In this document: positions 17,876 to 28,179 of the stretch, piece after piece
Numbering within the stretch: the first letter of the stretch is position 1
Layout of the letters: the number at the start of each line of letters is the position of its first letter
Origin: Flavobacterium azizsancarii
Lineage (GTDB): Bacteria > Bacteroidota > Bacteroidia > Flavobacteriales > Flavobacteriaceae
Length of the DNA stretch: 64,000 nt
Assembly: GCF_027980145.1 (NCBI RefSeq)
Contig: NZ_JAMZNK010000015.1
Location: forward strand, 1 to 64,000
Direction: 5' to 3'
Notes under the pieces: model-generated
What the model was told of the DNA's origin: nothing
Databases searched by the model: none
What the model saw: the letters and a program-made list of their open reading frames with translations, nothing else
Position numbers and translations under genes: made by a program

Positions 17876-19705
17876 ATGTTAAGAGTATCGGGAATATTAA
17901 TGCTATTACTTTCTTTATATGCCTGTAAATCAAAACAGGCAGAAAAAAAAGACATTGTACAAATAGCCTTTATTGCCGATGCTCATTTACAGGATATTTT
18001 TGCAAAATTTGAAGACAATGAGTATCAGGGAATCAAAAATCCTGTAACCGGGGAGTATGCCAATATAAGAACAATGAGTTCGCAATTGCATTCGACCCGA
18101 ATTTTTAATGAAAATTACTTTGCTTTTTTAGAAGCATTAAATGACATCTCAAAAAGAGGCATTAAACTAGTTGTTCTTCCTGGTGATTTTAGCGATGACG
18201 GACAACCGGTTCATGTTCGCGGATTGAGAAAAATACTGGATCAATATTCACGAGAAAAAGGCATGTCTTTTTTTGTAACCACAGGAAATCATGATGCTGT
18301 AAAACCTTTTGCGCAAGAAGCCGTAAAAACCGATTTTCTGGGCAAAGACGGTCAGGAACAAATTATAAGCAGTTCTAAAACCAATTTCAAAAAACAAGAC
18401 AATCAATTAGAACCCATTATCACCGCCGATATAAAAAACTGGGGATATAAAGAGACATTGAACGAAATGGCTTCTTTTGGATTTTTTCCACAAAAGAAAG
18501 ATTTGTATTGGGAGACACCATTTTCAACCTATGCGTATGAAGGTTATAATTTTGATAAAGCTGCAGCAGAATCTGTTTTAGAAAAGAGAACATATACCAT
18601 AAAAAACACCAATTTATCGCTTCCCGATGCCAGTTATTTGGTTGAACCCGTAAAAGGCGTCTGGCTTTTGGCGATAGATGCCAATGCCTATGTTCCCAAT
18701 AAAAAATTATCAGGTTTAGCAGATAATCCCAATGATTTTTCCGGAGCCAGTATTGGTTATAATAATGTTCTTATTTATAAAAATCACTTAATCAATTGGG
18801 TAAGAGAGGTTTCGGCAGAAGCCAGACAAAGAGGTAAAATATTAATTGCTTTTAGTCATTATCCTATGGTTGATTTTAATAATGGTGCCTCGCCCGAATT
18901 AAAATTACTTTTTGGTGCTGACAAAATGCAGTTGTCAAGAGTTCCCAATCAAGAGGTAGCAGAACAATTTGCAGATGCAGGCATTCAGATTCATTTTGGC
19001 GGACACATGCACATCAACGATACAGGAGTACAAACAACAGCTAAAGGCAATACTTTATTTAATATTCAAACGCCATCTTTGGCCGCTTATATGCCGGCGT
19101 ATAAAATACTGACCATTGATTCTCAGACCAATGTTGAGGTAGAAACGGTAGTGGTAGGTTCTGTTCCAAAATTCAATAGTTTATTCCCTTTCTATAAACA
19201 AGAATACGCCCATTTGCAAAATATAAAAAGCCCCGCAATTTGGAATAAAGAAGTTTTGAATGCCAAAGATTATAAAGATTTTACCCAATGGCATTTGAAA
19301 GAATTAGTACGTCTCAGGTTTTTGCCCGAAGATTTTCCGACTGCATTTTTAAAATCAATTCAGGATCTTTCCGGAAAAGAGTTACTGCTTTTCAATAAAA
19401 ATAACACAGAAGTTGCTGCAACATTAAAATCGAATTCCTTAACCTTTCAAGATTTTGAATCTTGGAATGGTTTTGATATGATATTCGATTTCTACAGATT
19501 AAAAAATGCAGATGAACTCGCCCTTCGCGAGATAGGAACCAGCAGATTAAAACAATATGAAATGGTCTGCAAAGAGTTAGAAAAATCAAAAGATCAAAAG
19601 TGGGTTTTGTGGTCAGGAATATTTTTGAAAACAATGAAAGGCCAGCCTGCGGATCATTTTGAAATTAACTTAAAAACCAGTAAAATTTCGCGAATAACTC
19701 CTTAA
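17876..19705 (+). CDS. Calcineurin-like metallophosphoesterase, lipoprotein
   Basis: This 609-residue protein has a lipoprotein signal ending in LYAC (Cys17). All metallophosphoesterase motifs are present: Asp35 and His37 (DAH), Asp104 (GDFSDDG), Asn138-His139 (GNHD), His328 (SHYP), and His377 and His379 (GGHMH). These bind a dinuclear metal centre and cleave phosphomono- or diesters. Residues beyond ~430 form an extra C-terminal domain of unknown role. The protein should face the periplasm. It is placed inside a glycosidase cluster that also has an inositol oxygenase, so a phosphorylated glycan or phospho-inositol is an attractive substrate, but that is inference. A generic periplasmic phosphatase is the alternative. 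Confidence 0.9.
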   Translation: MLRVSGILMLLLSLYACKSKQAEKKDIVQIAFIADAHLQDIFAKFEDNEYQGIKNPVTGEYANIRTMSSQLHSTRIFNENYFAFLEALNDISKRGIKLVVLPGDFSDDGQPVHVRGLRKILDQYSREKGMSFFVTTGNHDAVKPFAQEAVKTDFLGKDGQEQIISSSKTNFKKQDNQLEPIITADIKNWGYKETLNEMASFGFFPQKKDLYWETPFSTYAYEGYNFDKAAAESVLEKRTYTIKNTNLSLPDASYLVEPVKGVWLLAIDANAYVPNKKLSGLADNPNDFSGASIGYNNVLIYKNHLINWVREVSAEARQRGKILIAFSHYPMVDFNNGASPELKLLFGADKMQLSRVPNQEVAEQFADAGIQIHFGGHMHINDTGVQTTAKGNTLFNIQTPSLAAYMPAYKILTIDSQTNVEVETVVVGSVPKFNSLFPFYKQEYAHLQNIKSPAIWNKEVLNAKDYKDFTQWHLKELVRLRFLPEDFPTAFLKSIQDLSGKELLLFNKNNTEVAATLKSNSLTFQDFESWNGFDMIFDFYRLKNADELALREIGTSRLKQYEMVCKELEKSKDQKWVLWSGIFLKTMKGQPADHFEINLKTSKISRITP

Positions 19706-19758
19706 AAATATAATAATAATTTAGCCTAAAAGAGTATATTGCAGTTATAATCCATTTC

Positions 19759-22700
19759 ATGAAACCGAATCCTTATATCCTACTGTTTTGTCTGATTGCA
19801 TTTTTTTATTCTAATTCGCAGAATATAAAATTCACGCATTATAATGACAACAATGGTTTATCTCATAATTCTGTGAGACATATTGTGCAGGATAAAAAAG
19901 GGTTTTTATGGTTTGGAACATTTTCAGGATTGAATCGTTTTGATGGTTATCAGTTCAAAAATTATATGAGTGCCGCATCAGGCACAAACAAATTAAACAA
20001 CGACGATATTACGGCATTAGAACTCGATGAAGCATCGAATCATTTGTGGATAGGCACCAGAAAAGGACTCACCCTTTTTAAAATGGATACACAGGTTTTT
20101 GTAACTTTCTTAAAACAAAAAAATAATCCAAACAGTCTGCCCGAAGAAGAGATTCGTTCCGTTCATGTTGATAAATTTAAAAGAGTCTGGGTAGGAACCA
20201 AAACCAAAGGAGTTTATATGTTTTTCCTAAAAGAAAATAGATTCGAAAAAATTCCGATAAAAGGTTTTGACTACGTAAAAGAAATCTTTGAAGACAAAAA
20301 AGGCAATATCTGGATTGGAAGTTATGAGAAAGGATCAGTTGCAAAAATAACCTTAGACAGCAAAGGAGCAATTGTAAAAATAAATAATTATGCACTCTCA
20401 GTTCCTAATTCGAATGTCAAAAATCCGTATATCAATTTTATATACGAAGACGCCAAGTCCGATATCTTTATAGGAACTCGCGAAGGTTTGTATAAATTAG
20501 ATAAAAAGAACGATCAGTTTATAAATTTATACATCGAAAACAAAGAAATCCGAGGCAGTTTAGGTCCGTACTTTTTGTCTGTTGCCCAGGCACCGGATGG
20601 TAAATATTGGGTAGGAACTTTAGGTGGATTATTAGTTTGTAAGCAGTTAGAAGATATTAAAACCAGTGATTATAAATGGTATTATTCCGTATTATCAGAT
20701 GATACCTCGATAGTAGATAATTTAGTTTCGGCATTGTATTTTGATGCTTCGGGAGTATTATGGATTGGGACAGAAGACGGATTAGATAAATACGATCCAT
20801 ACGAAAATCAGTTTACACTCAACAAAGATATATCGCGTTTTATTGGCAATCAGGCACCTCGTATACGTGGTTTTTCTAAAACCTATGATGAGAAAGTAAT
20901 TGTGGTAACAAGTCATAACGGACTCTTTATTTCGAGTGCCAAAGGGTTTGTACCGCTCCACAATAAAGCAAAAGATATTGCCAGTATTTACTCAGATGAT
21001 GGCAGGATTTTTTATTGTGGTCTCTGGGATGGTAATGTACTGGTTTATAATTATAGTACTAATTCATCAACAGAAATTAGCGTTGGCTTTGATACATCCC
21101 CCGTATTTGCATTCAACAAAATCAGTGAGCAGTCTCTTATGGTAGGGTCTTTTGGCGAAGGTGCGATTATATTAAATACTAAAACCTTAGAAGTTCTGGC
21201 AGACAAAGGAAAATTACTACCCGGTTTCCAGATTAATGCAATAGAAAAAGACAGCAAAAATAATGTCTGGTTCGCCACAGAAACAGGCGTTGTACGATAC
21301 AATTACCCATCAGGTAAAATAGAAACGTATAAAACACTTTCTAAAAAAGAAAACGCTTTACCGCACGAAGACAATGTAAGCGATGTTATTATCGACAACA
21401 AAGGAAGAATTTGGGCTTCGACCCGTTTTGGATTATGTCTCTATGATGCTAAAAAGAACAGTTTCGTAACAATTACCAATTTTAAAGAGCTTTCAGGAAA
21501 GTGGATTACTGATATGGTTTCTGATGTAAACGGAAATTTATGGCTAAACATCAATAACAATAGCATTGCCTGGGTCAAATCAGATCTGAAAGACATCAAT
21601 ATTTATCATGTCAATAGTGGTAACAGATTAGATGTTTTTAGCTCAGGTGGTTTTTTTAATTTCAATAATTCCACTATTTATTTAGGAGGCAAAAATGGTA
21701 TTATTTCCTTTTCGCCCCATACAATGAAAAGAAATAAATGGTCACCGGAACCGGTTATTACCGAATTTAAAATTCAGAATGAAGAAGTGTTTCCGGACAT
21801 GGAAATCAATGGACAGATTCCGCTTCTGAAAGATTTAAACTATGGTAAAGAAGTAGAACTGAACTACAAAAACCGAAATTTTTCACTTCAGTTTTCAACG
21901 CCTTCATTTGCAAATGAAAAGCTGAATAAGTTTCAGTATATGCTTGAAGGTTTTGATAAACATTGGGTTACAGCCAATAGTAACTCCAGAATTGTTCAAT
22001 ATACCAATCTTTATCCCGGCAAATACGTATTCAAAATAAAATCGAGTAATAGTGACGGGCACTGGAGCAAAGTGGTATCCTATCAAATAAAGATTTTGCC
22101 GCCTTTTTGGTTAACGCCAACTTCGTTTGTGCTCTTTATTTTGGCACTTTCCTGTATTTTTTATTTTATCAGAAGAGAGATCAAACACCGCATCCGGTTA
22201 AAACAAGAATTGCTGACTGAAAAAGTAAACAGAGAACACGATGTTAAGCTCAACAATGAAAAACTACGATTCTTTACCAACATTTCGCATGAGTTAAGAA
22301 CTCCGCTAACGCTTATTTTAGGCCCTGCCAAACAATTATTGGATGAAAATAACAGTAATGCAACCGAATATGAAAAAAGCAGGTACAACCTGATTTATCA
22401 AAATGCCAGCAGACTTTTAAATCTCGTAAATCAGGTACTTGATTTTAGAAAAGCACAGTCAGGCGAATTAAAACTTAAAGTTTCGAAAACAGATATTCTG
22501 GCCTATTCAAAAAACATCTTTGATTCGTATAAAGAAATGGCCTACAATAAGAAAATTAAATTAAATTTTATTTCTGATATTGAAAGTATCAACGGCTGGA
22601 TCGATAACGATAAATACGATAAGATTCTTTATAATCTGTTATCTAATGCCTTAAAATTCACTAATAAATACGGAAATGTAGATTTATGCCTAAGGCTAAA

Positions 22701-23799
22701 ATCCGGCATTGAAAGCGTATTGATAATAGAAGTAAGCGATGATGGTATTGGAATTCCTCTAAAAAGTCAGGAAAAAATATTCAAAAGATTTTATCAGGCA
22801 TCAAATAGTAAAGCCAATAATACAGGATCAGGAATTGGTTTATCGTTAGTAAAATCTTTAGTAGCACTTCATAAGGGTAGTATAGCTGTAGAAAGTACAC
22901 CGGGAAAGGGAAGTACTTTTAGAGTCGAGCTTCCAATAGATCGGGAATCTTACGACAGTAAAGAAGTATTTGAATATGCTTTGAAAAATGATAATCTCAG
23001 CATGCTTATTCCTGAAAAAGCAGCAAAAAAGATTATTCAGAACACAGAGCTAAAAGAAAAAATACTTGTTATAGAAGACAACATTGAACTTCGAAAGTAT
23101 CTGGTCGATTATCTCTCTGATTATTATAAAGTTTATGATGCCGAAAATGGAGAAGAAGGCCTGAAAATCTGCCGACAAATAAAACCTATTTTATGTGTTG
23201 CAGATGTCATGATGCCGGTTATGAGCGGATTAGAATTTTGTAAAGAACTAAAAAACGATGAATTTATCAGTCATATTCCTGTTGTTTTATTAACTGCATT
23301 GGCAGAAAATGTAGATAAAGTAAGAGGATATGATATGGGCGCTGATGGTTATCTGGTAAAACCTTTTGAACCTTTGTTGCTAAAAACAGTCATTGAAAAT
23401 ATTATCAAATCAAGATTAGAACTCAAAGTAAAATTCTCCGGAGAAGTCGAAAGTAAAATAAGTTTATTGACGCATTCGCCAATTGATGAGGAATTTATGA
23501 GTAAAATCACAACGCTAATCAATGATAATTTGAGTGAAGTCGATCTGTCGACAGATTTTTTATGCGATAAATTAGGTGTAAGCTCTTCTAAATTATACCG
23601 GAAAATTAAGGAACTGACGGATTTGGCACCAAATGAATTTATCAGGACAATACGTTTGAAGAAAGCTGCAGAGCTTCTAAAAACCAAAAAATACAATGTT
23701 TCTGAAGTCACCAATTTAGTAGGATTTAATGATCCTTTGTATTTCAGCAGATGTTTCAAAAAACAGTTTGGTTTTCCGCCTAGTAAATTGATTAATTAA
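19759..23799 (+). CDS. Hybrid two-component system (HTCS) regulator
   Basis: This 1346-residue protein has a signal peptide, then two seven-bladed propellers of Reg_prop repeats (about 25-700; blades show WIGT and GLNRFDGYQF-type motifs), a Y_Y_Y domain (about 700-780) and one membrane helix (about 784-805). Inside the cell come a HisKA domain with phosphorylatable His844 in SHELRTPLTLILGP, an HATPase domain (GIGIPL, TGSGIGLSLVK), a receiver with Asp1149 in VADVMMP, and a C-terminal AraC-type helix-turn-helix (about 1240-1346). HTCS proteins bind an oligosaccharide in the periplasm and activate their own PUL. The repeated operator at 1527, 4105 and 28779 has the 21-bp direct-repeat geometry expected for an AraC-type dimer, so this protein is the best candidate to bind it. 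Confidence 0.97.
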   Translation: MKPNPYILLFCLIAFFYSNSQNIKFTHYNDNNGLSHNSVRHIVQDKKGFLWFGTFSGLNRFDGYQFKNYMSAASGTNKLNNDDITALELDEASNHLWIGTRKGLTLFKMDTQVFVTFLKQKNNPNSLPEEEIRSVHVDKFKRVWVGTKTKGVYMFFLKENRFEKIPIKGFDYVKEIFEDKKGNIWIGSYEKGSVAKITLDSKGAIVKINNYALSVPNSNVKNPYINFIYEDAKSDIFIGTREGLYKLDKKNDQFINLYIENKEIRGSLGPYFLSVAQAPDGKYWVGTLGGLLVCKQLEDIKTSDYKWYYSVLSDDTSIVDNLVSALYFDASGVLWIGTEDGLDKYDPYENQFTLNKDISRFIGNQAPRIRGFSKTYDEKVIVVTSHNGLFISSAKGFVPLHNKAKDIASIYSDDGRIFYCGLWDGNVLVYNYSTNSSTEISVGFDTSPVFAFNKISEQSLMVGSFGEGAIILNTKTLEVLADKGKLLPGFQINAIEKDSKNNVWFATETGVVRYNYPSGKIETYKTLSKKENALPHEDNVSDVIIDNKGRIWASTRFGLCLYDAKKNSFVTITNFKELSGKWITDMVSDVNGNLWLNINNNSIAWVKSDLKDINIYHVNSGNRLDVFSSGGFFNFNNSTIYLGGKNGIISFSPHTMKRNKWSPEPVITEFKIQNEEVFPDMEINGQIPLLKDLNYGKEVELNYKNRNFSLQFSTPSFANEKLNKFQYMLEGFDKHWVTANSNSRIVQYTNLYPGKYVFKIKSSNSDGHWSKVVSYQIKILPPFWLTPTSFVLFILALSCIFYFIRREIKHRIRLKQELLTEKVNREHDVKLNNEKLRFFTNISHELRTPLTLILGPAKQLLDENNSNATEYEKSRYNLIYQNASRLLNLVNQVLDFRKAQSGELKLKVSKTDILAYSKNIFDSYKEMAYNKKIKLNFISDIESINGWIDNDKYDKILYNLLSNALKFTNKYGNVDLCLRLKSGIESVLIIEVSDDGIGIPLKSQEKIFKRFYQASNSKANNTGSGIGLSLVKSLVALHKGSIAVESTPGKGSTFRVELPIDRESYDSKEVFEYALKNDNLSMLIPEKAAKKIIQNTELKEKILVIEDNIELRKYLVDYLSDYYKVYDAENGEEGLKICRQIKPILCVADVMMPVMSGLEFCKELKNDEFISHIPVVLLTALAENVDKVRGYDMGADGYLVKPFEPLLLKTVIENIIKSRLELKVKFSGEVESKISLLTHSPIDEEFMSKITTLINDNLSEVDLSTDFLCDKLGVSSSKLYRKIKELTDLAPNEFIRTIRLKKAAELLKTKKYNVSEVTNLVGFNDPLYFSRCFKKQFGFPPSKLIN

Positions 23800-23821
23800 T
23801 GGTCAATCTATGATTTTTTGC

Positions 23822-24345
23822 CATGAATCGCACGAATTATCACGAATTAATTCGTGTTAATTCGTGTAATTCGTGGCAGATTTAAAATTGAGTTCAATAT
23901 ATTTTGAGCACATTTTATACCGTAGAGGCGCACAGCAGTGCGTCTTGTGCTAGCGGTTTTTCAGCCACAAATTACACGAATTTGCACAAATTAATTCGTG
24001 ATAATTAGTGTAATTCGTGGTGAACCTAATAGTACGTTCAATATATTCTGAGCACATTTTATACCGTAGAGGCGCACAGCAGTGCGTCTTTGGCTAGCGA
24101 TTTTTTAGCCACAAATTTCACAAATTAACACAAATCATGATAATTAGTGTAATTCGTGGCGAACCTAATAGTACGTTCAATATATTCTGAGCACATTTTA
24201 TACCGTAGAGGCGCACAGCAGTGCGTCTTATGCTAGCGGTTTTTTGCCACAAATTACACGAATTAACAGAAATCAAATTCGTGTAATTCGTGGCGAACCT
24301 AAATACATTATTTGCAATAATCAAATTCGTGATAATTCGTTCGAT
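23822..24345. repeat. Array of three ~140-bp units with two palindromic motifs
   Basis: The 690-bp gap holds three near-identical copies of GTAGAGGCGCACAGCAGTGC (23922, 24066, 24205), each able to fold as a hairpin (AGGCGCAC/GTGCGTCT with one G-T pair). They alternate with longer inverted repeats whose arms read GCCACAAATTACACGAATT and AATTCGTGTAATTCGTGGC. Unit spacing is 144 and 139 bp. The same family recurs at 28180-28500. No gene is present. Confidence 0.85.
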
Positions 24346-24441
24346 TCTTGGTAAACTATTATGGTGTTCAATACATTATATCCGAATTTTAACAGTAAAC
24401 GCAAAAAATTGAGCATAAAATGAGAAACTTATTTTTTAAAA

Positions 24442-24470
24442 TTGATTTAAAAGTATAATTCTTACATTAG
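24442..24470 (+). promoter_or_regulatory. Putative promoter of the DUF2339 gene
   Basis: TTG (24442-24444), an 18-bp spacer and TACATTAG (24463-24470) fit the Bacteroidota TTTG / TAnnTTTG promoter with one mismatch in the -7 box. The start codon lies 20 bp downstream. This gives the gene a promoter separate from the HTCS regulon. Confidence 0.5.
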
Positions 24471-24489
24471 CCGATTCTAAATTTAAACT

Positions 24490-27400
24490 ATGGAGAATTT
24501 TATTCTTTTGGCATTAATTGCCTGTATTGCGATCTTATTTAATAATTTTTCCAATCTAAAAAAGGAAAACGAATACTTAGATTCTCTCTGTAGAAAAAAT
24601 AAAGATGATTTCAACTCTTTGAAAAAAGAGATGGAAGAAATCAAAAAACAAATAACACAACCTGATTTTGTTGCCGAAAGTATAGCATCAAAAATCGAGG
24701 AAATTGGAAAAATTCCTGAACAAATACAGGAAGTTCTTCCTCCGATCATTCCTGATAATTTCAATATTGTTGAGGATTCTGTTCAAAATGAGAGAAATGC
24801 AGGCAATGAAGAAGCTCTCGAAAAACTGGCGTTGAGCTTCGAGAATCCAACCATTTATATCAATGATAATAAAGAAAGTATAGCGGAAATAAAAACACCG
24901 GAATCAGTAGAAAATATTGAAATACAAGAAACTCGTCCTCAGCAATTATATGAGATCGAAGAACAGCCGGAACCTCAGAAATACGAGGAAGAAGTTTATG
25001 TAGAAAGCGCTTTCTCTATTTTAATCAAGAAACTGGAGCAGCAATTTGCCGAAAACTGGACCGGAATTTTAGGAACAGCCATTATGGTTTTAGGGATTGG
25101 CTACCTGAGTATTTATACTGCCATGAAAGTCTCGCCAATGTTCAGGATTTTGATTCTGTGGCTTTATGCCGGAATTTTAGCGGGGTCGTATTATTTCCTG
25201 CAGAAAAAAGAAAAATGGTTTAAGACAGGACTTTGGCTTCGCAGTGCCGGAGCAAGTTTGTTTTTGTTTGGTTGTTTTGGTGCCTCACAAATTCCGGCGC
25301 TTGCTTTTATAGATAATATTCCGCTCGCATATTCGCTCATCGGGATTGGAATTGGGATCAATTTATATATTGGTTACATCATAAAACAGCAAACTTTTTT
25401 ATCCCTTCACGTGATACTGAGTTTTCTGATTTTATGTGTAATTCCTGAAAAATTATTAATTACATTTTTATTGGCTTCATTAACGGCAACAGCAGGAATA
25501 ATTTTATCTTATAAAGAAAAATGGGAATATCATTTATTGATTGTTATTTCTGCCTTTATAATATTTGACATTTGGTTTACACAAGGAACCAGTGTTTTAA
25601 GTTCGTCTGAAAACATCTTTGCCATACTTGGTATTGTTTTGGTTTCAGTAAGTTGTATGTACATGCAATACCGCAGTATTTATGCTAATACTCGTTTTGA
25701 CCGAATCGCTTTTATAACGCACCTTGTTAACTGGGTTTTATTTGCTTTAGGTTTGATATTGCATTCTACCGGAAGCAAAATCAAAATTTTCGTTCTATTT
25801 ACAGCCGCGGTTCTTTGTCTTTGTGCAACCCTTTTTGCCAGAAAGAAAAAGATTATCTGGTTGTATCATTTAGACGGAATGGTTTCGTTTATACTCTTTG
25901 CTTTAAGCATCATAATGCTGAACGATTGGATGGTAGGCTATGATATTATCGTTTGCGGATTGTACCTTTTGGTGATCGCTTGTTTGTTTGTTGTTTATAA
26001 AAGCAAAGAAATTTTATTGCATAAAATATTTTTAGCGATCAATCATGTTTTCTGTTTGGTGGCCTTAGTTTTTTTCCTTTTGTACATTAATCCGTCTTTT
26101 GAGCAAATCCATATTACGAACTCTTTTGCAGCGGTCATTTTTATGACATTTGCAACATTACTGGTTCCTGTTTTTTGTGCTGTAAAAAAAGAATATCTTG
26201 AAATTGATGTTTTCTTCTTCAAGAAAGATTTGAGTTTAAACGGGGTTTTCTCCGTATTTTTCTCCATATTGCTTTTTATAAGCTGGTACCATACCATCGA
26301 AATTTCGTTTTATTACCCGCTTTTATTTATTGCTTTATTGTGGTGTCTTTTACGATTCAGATTCAAGACAAACACATTCGATTTTGGACGATTTACTTTT
26401 TTAGTCATCACCATTGGCACAGGATTAATGTTAACGCTCACAGAGCCAAAATCTAATTTGGATATTGTCTTTGCTTTAGGGATTGTAACTATAGTAACGT
26501 TAAACTGGTTTGTAAAATTATTGTATAATGATGATTCGATTGTCAAAACTATCGGAATCATTGGTATCAATCTATTATTAATTTCGCTTTCATATAAATA
26601 TTTAGCGCCTTATACTATTATCCAGATTTTTGGATGGTTTGCTATCGCTTTACTCAATCATGAGTTTTTATGGATTCAGTTCAAACGTAAAACACTTACG
26701 ACGGACAACCAGATCTTGCTGTACGGTTTTTGTCTTGCTTTCTCGGTATTTGGAAGCGCGTTATTTGCCTATAATACCCGATTTTTGAGCAATACTGAAA
26801 TTGGATTCATTGCCATTGGACTATCAATAATTGAAATATATATATTATTTGCAGATAAAATCAGGAACAAATCGAATGCTGTTGTTTCCGGCTGGGGAAA
26901 TTTCAATGTCATCAATTCTGAATTCATTCTTTTTAACGCCCTGGTTTTTGGATTTACCTGTATTTCGCTCGATTATATTCCTGTTTATTTAGGAGGTCTG
27001 GCATTAGTTACTTTTTGGCTTTTTCAAAAAATTTACAGATTTAAACGTTATAATATTTATTCTTTTGTGCTTTTAATTGGAGGGATATTTCTAAGCCTTT
27101 ATTTAGCTGCTTTCGAAGCAAATACGGTGAGCAAAAATATTTTATATGCGATACAGGCAATTACTGTTTTATTATCTGTGGGCTATAGTTACCTGCAAAT
27201 AAAAAGCCAAAAAGAAGATGGTAAAATGTTTATTGCATTTTTACCTATTATTCAAAACCTTTGGGTAATCGCTTTATTATTTATTCAGGTAGAAGTAGTT
27301 TATTTAGCGCCACTATTTATGCTTTTAGCCATCCTGAATTTTGGTCTTATATTATATGAAAAAATAGAATTAGTCCCGGAATCGGTCATACTTATTGGGC

Positions 27401-28161
27401 TTTTGTCTATTATGACATCTGTTTTTTACAGCATCAAAGAACTAAATGATTTTACGTGGTTAGCTTGGGTTTTACAACTTTCCAGTATTGTTTTATTGGT
27501 TGTTTTAGTACTGCTGATGAACAAAAAAGAGTTTATAAAATCATTAAAAATAGATTATCAAATTGTCATAAATATTTGGCTTTCGATCATTATGTTCTCA
27601 CAGTTAGAACACAAGTGGCTTCCTGTATTTTGGGCGACAACCGCTATAATAAACCTGGGGCTTTATTATAAAAAAATTGGAGATAAAAAAGAAATCAGTA
27701 TCGTGTATTATTTACTGGCAAATTTCCATTTGGCTTTTATTAGTTTCACGTATTACGAATCTAAATTTGAATTTGTTTATCTGATCATATTTGCCCTTTT
27801 GGCATTATACGTTTTTATCATCTATAAGTATATTGAAGATTTTCAGTTCAGAAACAGTATTATAATTTATCCTGCTACATTTAGCATTGGTTTATTTTTA
27901 TATCTCTCATTCGACAAAGGAATCTTGACATTCTTCTGGATTTTAGAATCTTTAGGATTACTGATACTCGGAATTATCCTTAAAGAGAAATACTTCCGTT
28001 ACGTGTCACTTTCTTTAGTAGGTGTTTGCGTAATCCGACTTATGTTTTTCGATTTATCAAATGCAGATTTCCTAATCAGAGCCTTGGTTTTATTAGGAGT
28101 TGGAGTTGTGCTTCTGGTAATGAATACTTTATTCAAAAAATACAAAGAGCGATTTGATTAG
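24490..28161 (+). CDS. DUF2339 family giant multi-pass membrane protein
   Basis: This 1223-residue protein has one N-terminal membrane helix, a charged coiled-coil and linker region (about 20-175) and then some thirty or more hydrophobic helices to the C-terminus. The pattern, including WTGILGTAIMVLGIGYLSIY after the linker, is that of DUF2339 membrane proteins. Their function is unknown; roles in the cell envelope have been proposed for homologues. It has no evident link to glycan use. Both flanks carry the same repeat family (23822-24345 and 28180-28500), and it separates the HTCS gene from the MIOX gene. It may therefore be a housekeeping gene or a segment moved into the locus. Confidence 0.85.
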   Translation: MENFILLALIACIAILFNNFSNLKKENEYLDSLCRKNKDDFNSLKKEMEEIKKQITQPDFVAESIASKIEEIGKIPEQIQEVLPPIIPDNFNIVEDSVQNERNAGNEEALEKLALSFENPTIYINDNKESIAEIKTPESVENIEIQETRPQQLYEIEEQPEPQKYEEEVYVESAFSILIKKLEQQFAENWTGILGTAIMVLGIGYLSIYTAMKVSPMFRILILWLYAGILAGSYYFLQKKEKWFKTGLWLRSAGASLFLFGCFGASQIPALAFIDNIPLAYSLIGIGIGINLYIGYIIKQQTFLSLHVILSFLILCVIPEKLLITFLLASLTATAGIILSYKEKWEYHLLIVISAFIIFDIWFTQGTSVLSSSENIFAILGIVLVSVSCMYMQYRSIYANTRFDRIAFITHLVNWVLFALGLILHSTGSKIKIFVLFTAAVLCLCATLFARKKKIIWLYHLDGMVSFILFALSIIMLNDWMVGYDIIVCGLYLLVIACLFVVYKSKEILLHKIFLAINHVFCLVALVFFLLYINPSFEQIHITNSFAAVIFMTFATLLVPVFCAVKKEYLEIDVFFFKKDLSLNGVFSVFFSILLFISWYHTIEISFYYPLLFIALLWCLLRFRFKTNTFDFGRFTFLVITIGTGLMLTLTEPKSNLDIVFALGIVTIVTLNWFVKLLYNDDSIVKTIGIIGINLLLISLSYKYLAPYTIIQIFGWFAIALLNHEFLWIQFKRKTLTTDNQILLYGFCLAFSVFGSALFAYNTRFLSNTEIGFIAIGLSIIEIYILFADKIRNKSNAVVSGWGNFNVINSEFILFNALVFGFTCISLDYIPVYLGGLALVTFWLFQKIYRFKRYNIYSFVLLIGGIFLSLYLAAFEANTVSKNILYAIQAITVLLSVGYSYLQIKSQKEDGKMFIAFLPIIQNLWVIALLFIQVEVVYLAPLFMLLAILNFGLILYEKIELVPESVILIGLLSIMTSVFYSIKELNDFTWLAWVLQLSSIVLLVVLVLLMNKKEFIKSLKIDYQIVINIWLSIIMFSQLEHKWLPVFWATTAIINLGLYYKKIGDKKEISIVYYLLANFHLAFISFTYYESKFEFVYLIIFALLALYVFIIYKYIEDFQFRNSIIIYPATFSIGLFLYLSFDKGILTFFWILESLGLLILGIILKEKYFRYVSLSLVGVCVIRLMFFDLSNADFLIRALVLLGVGVVLLVMNTLFKKYKERFD

Positions 28162-28179
28162 GAAAAAGAATGTTTCAAT

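Noticed and set aside
23349..23759. 136-codon minus-strand frame inside the HTCS gene.
   Set aside because: It is antisense to the conserved receiver and AraC domains; its sequence is low-complexity and has no recognisable motif.
23922..24229. Three 25-bp repeats with ~140-bp period considered as CRISPR or iteron origin.
   Set aside because: Whole units repeat, not just the 25-mer; the same element is present elsewhere as intergenic palindromes and there is no replication gene.
24490..28161. DUF2339 protein considered as a glycan transporter of the PUL.
   Set aside because: Its many helices match DUF2339, it has a separate promoter without the operator, and it sits between repeat arrays.
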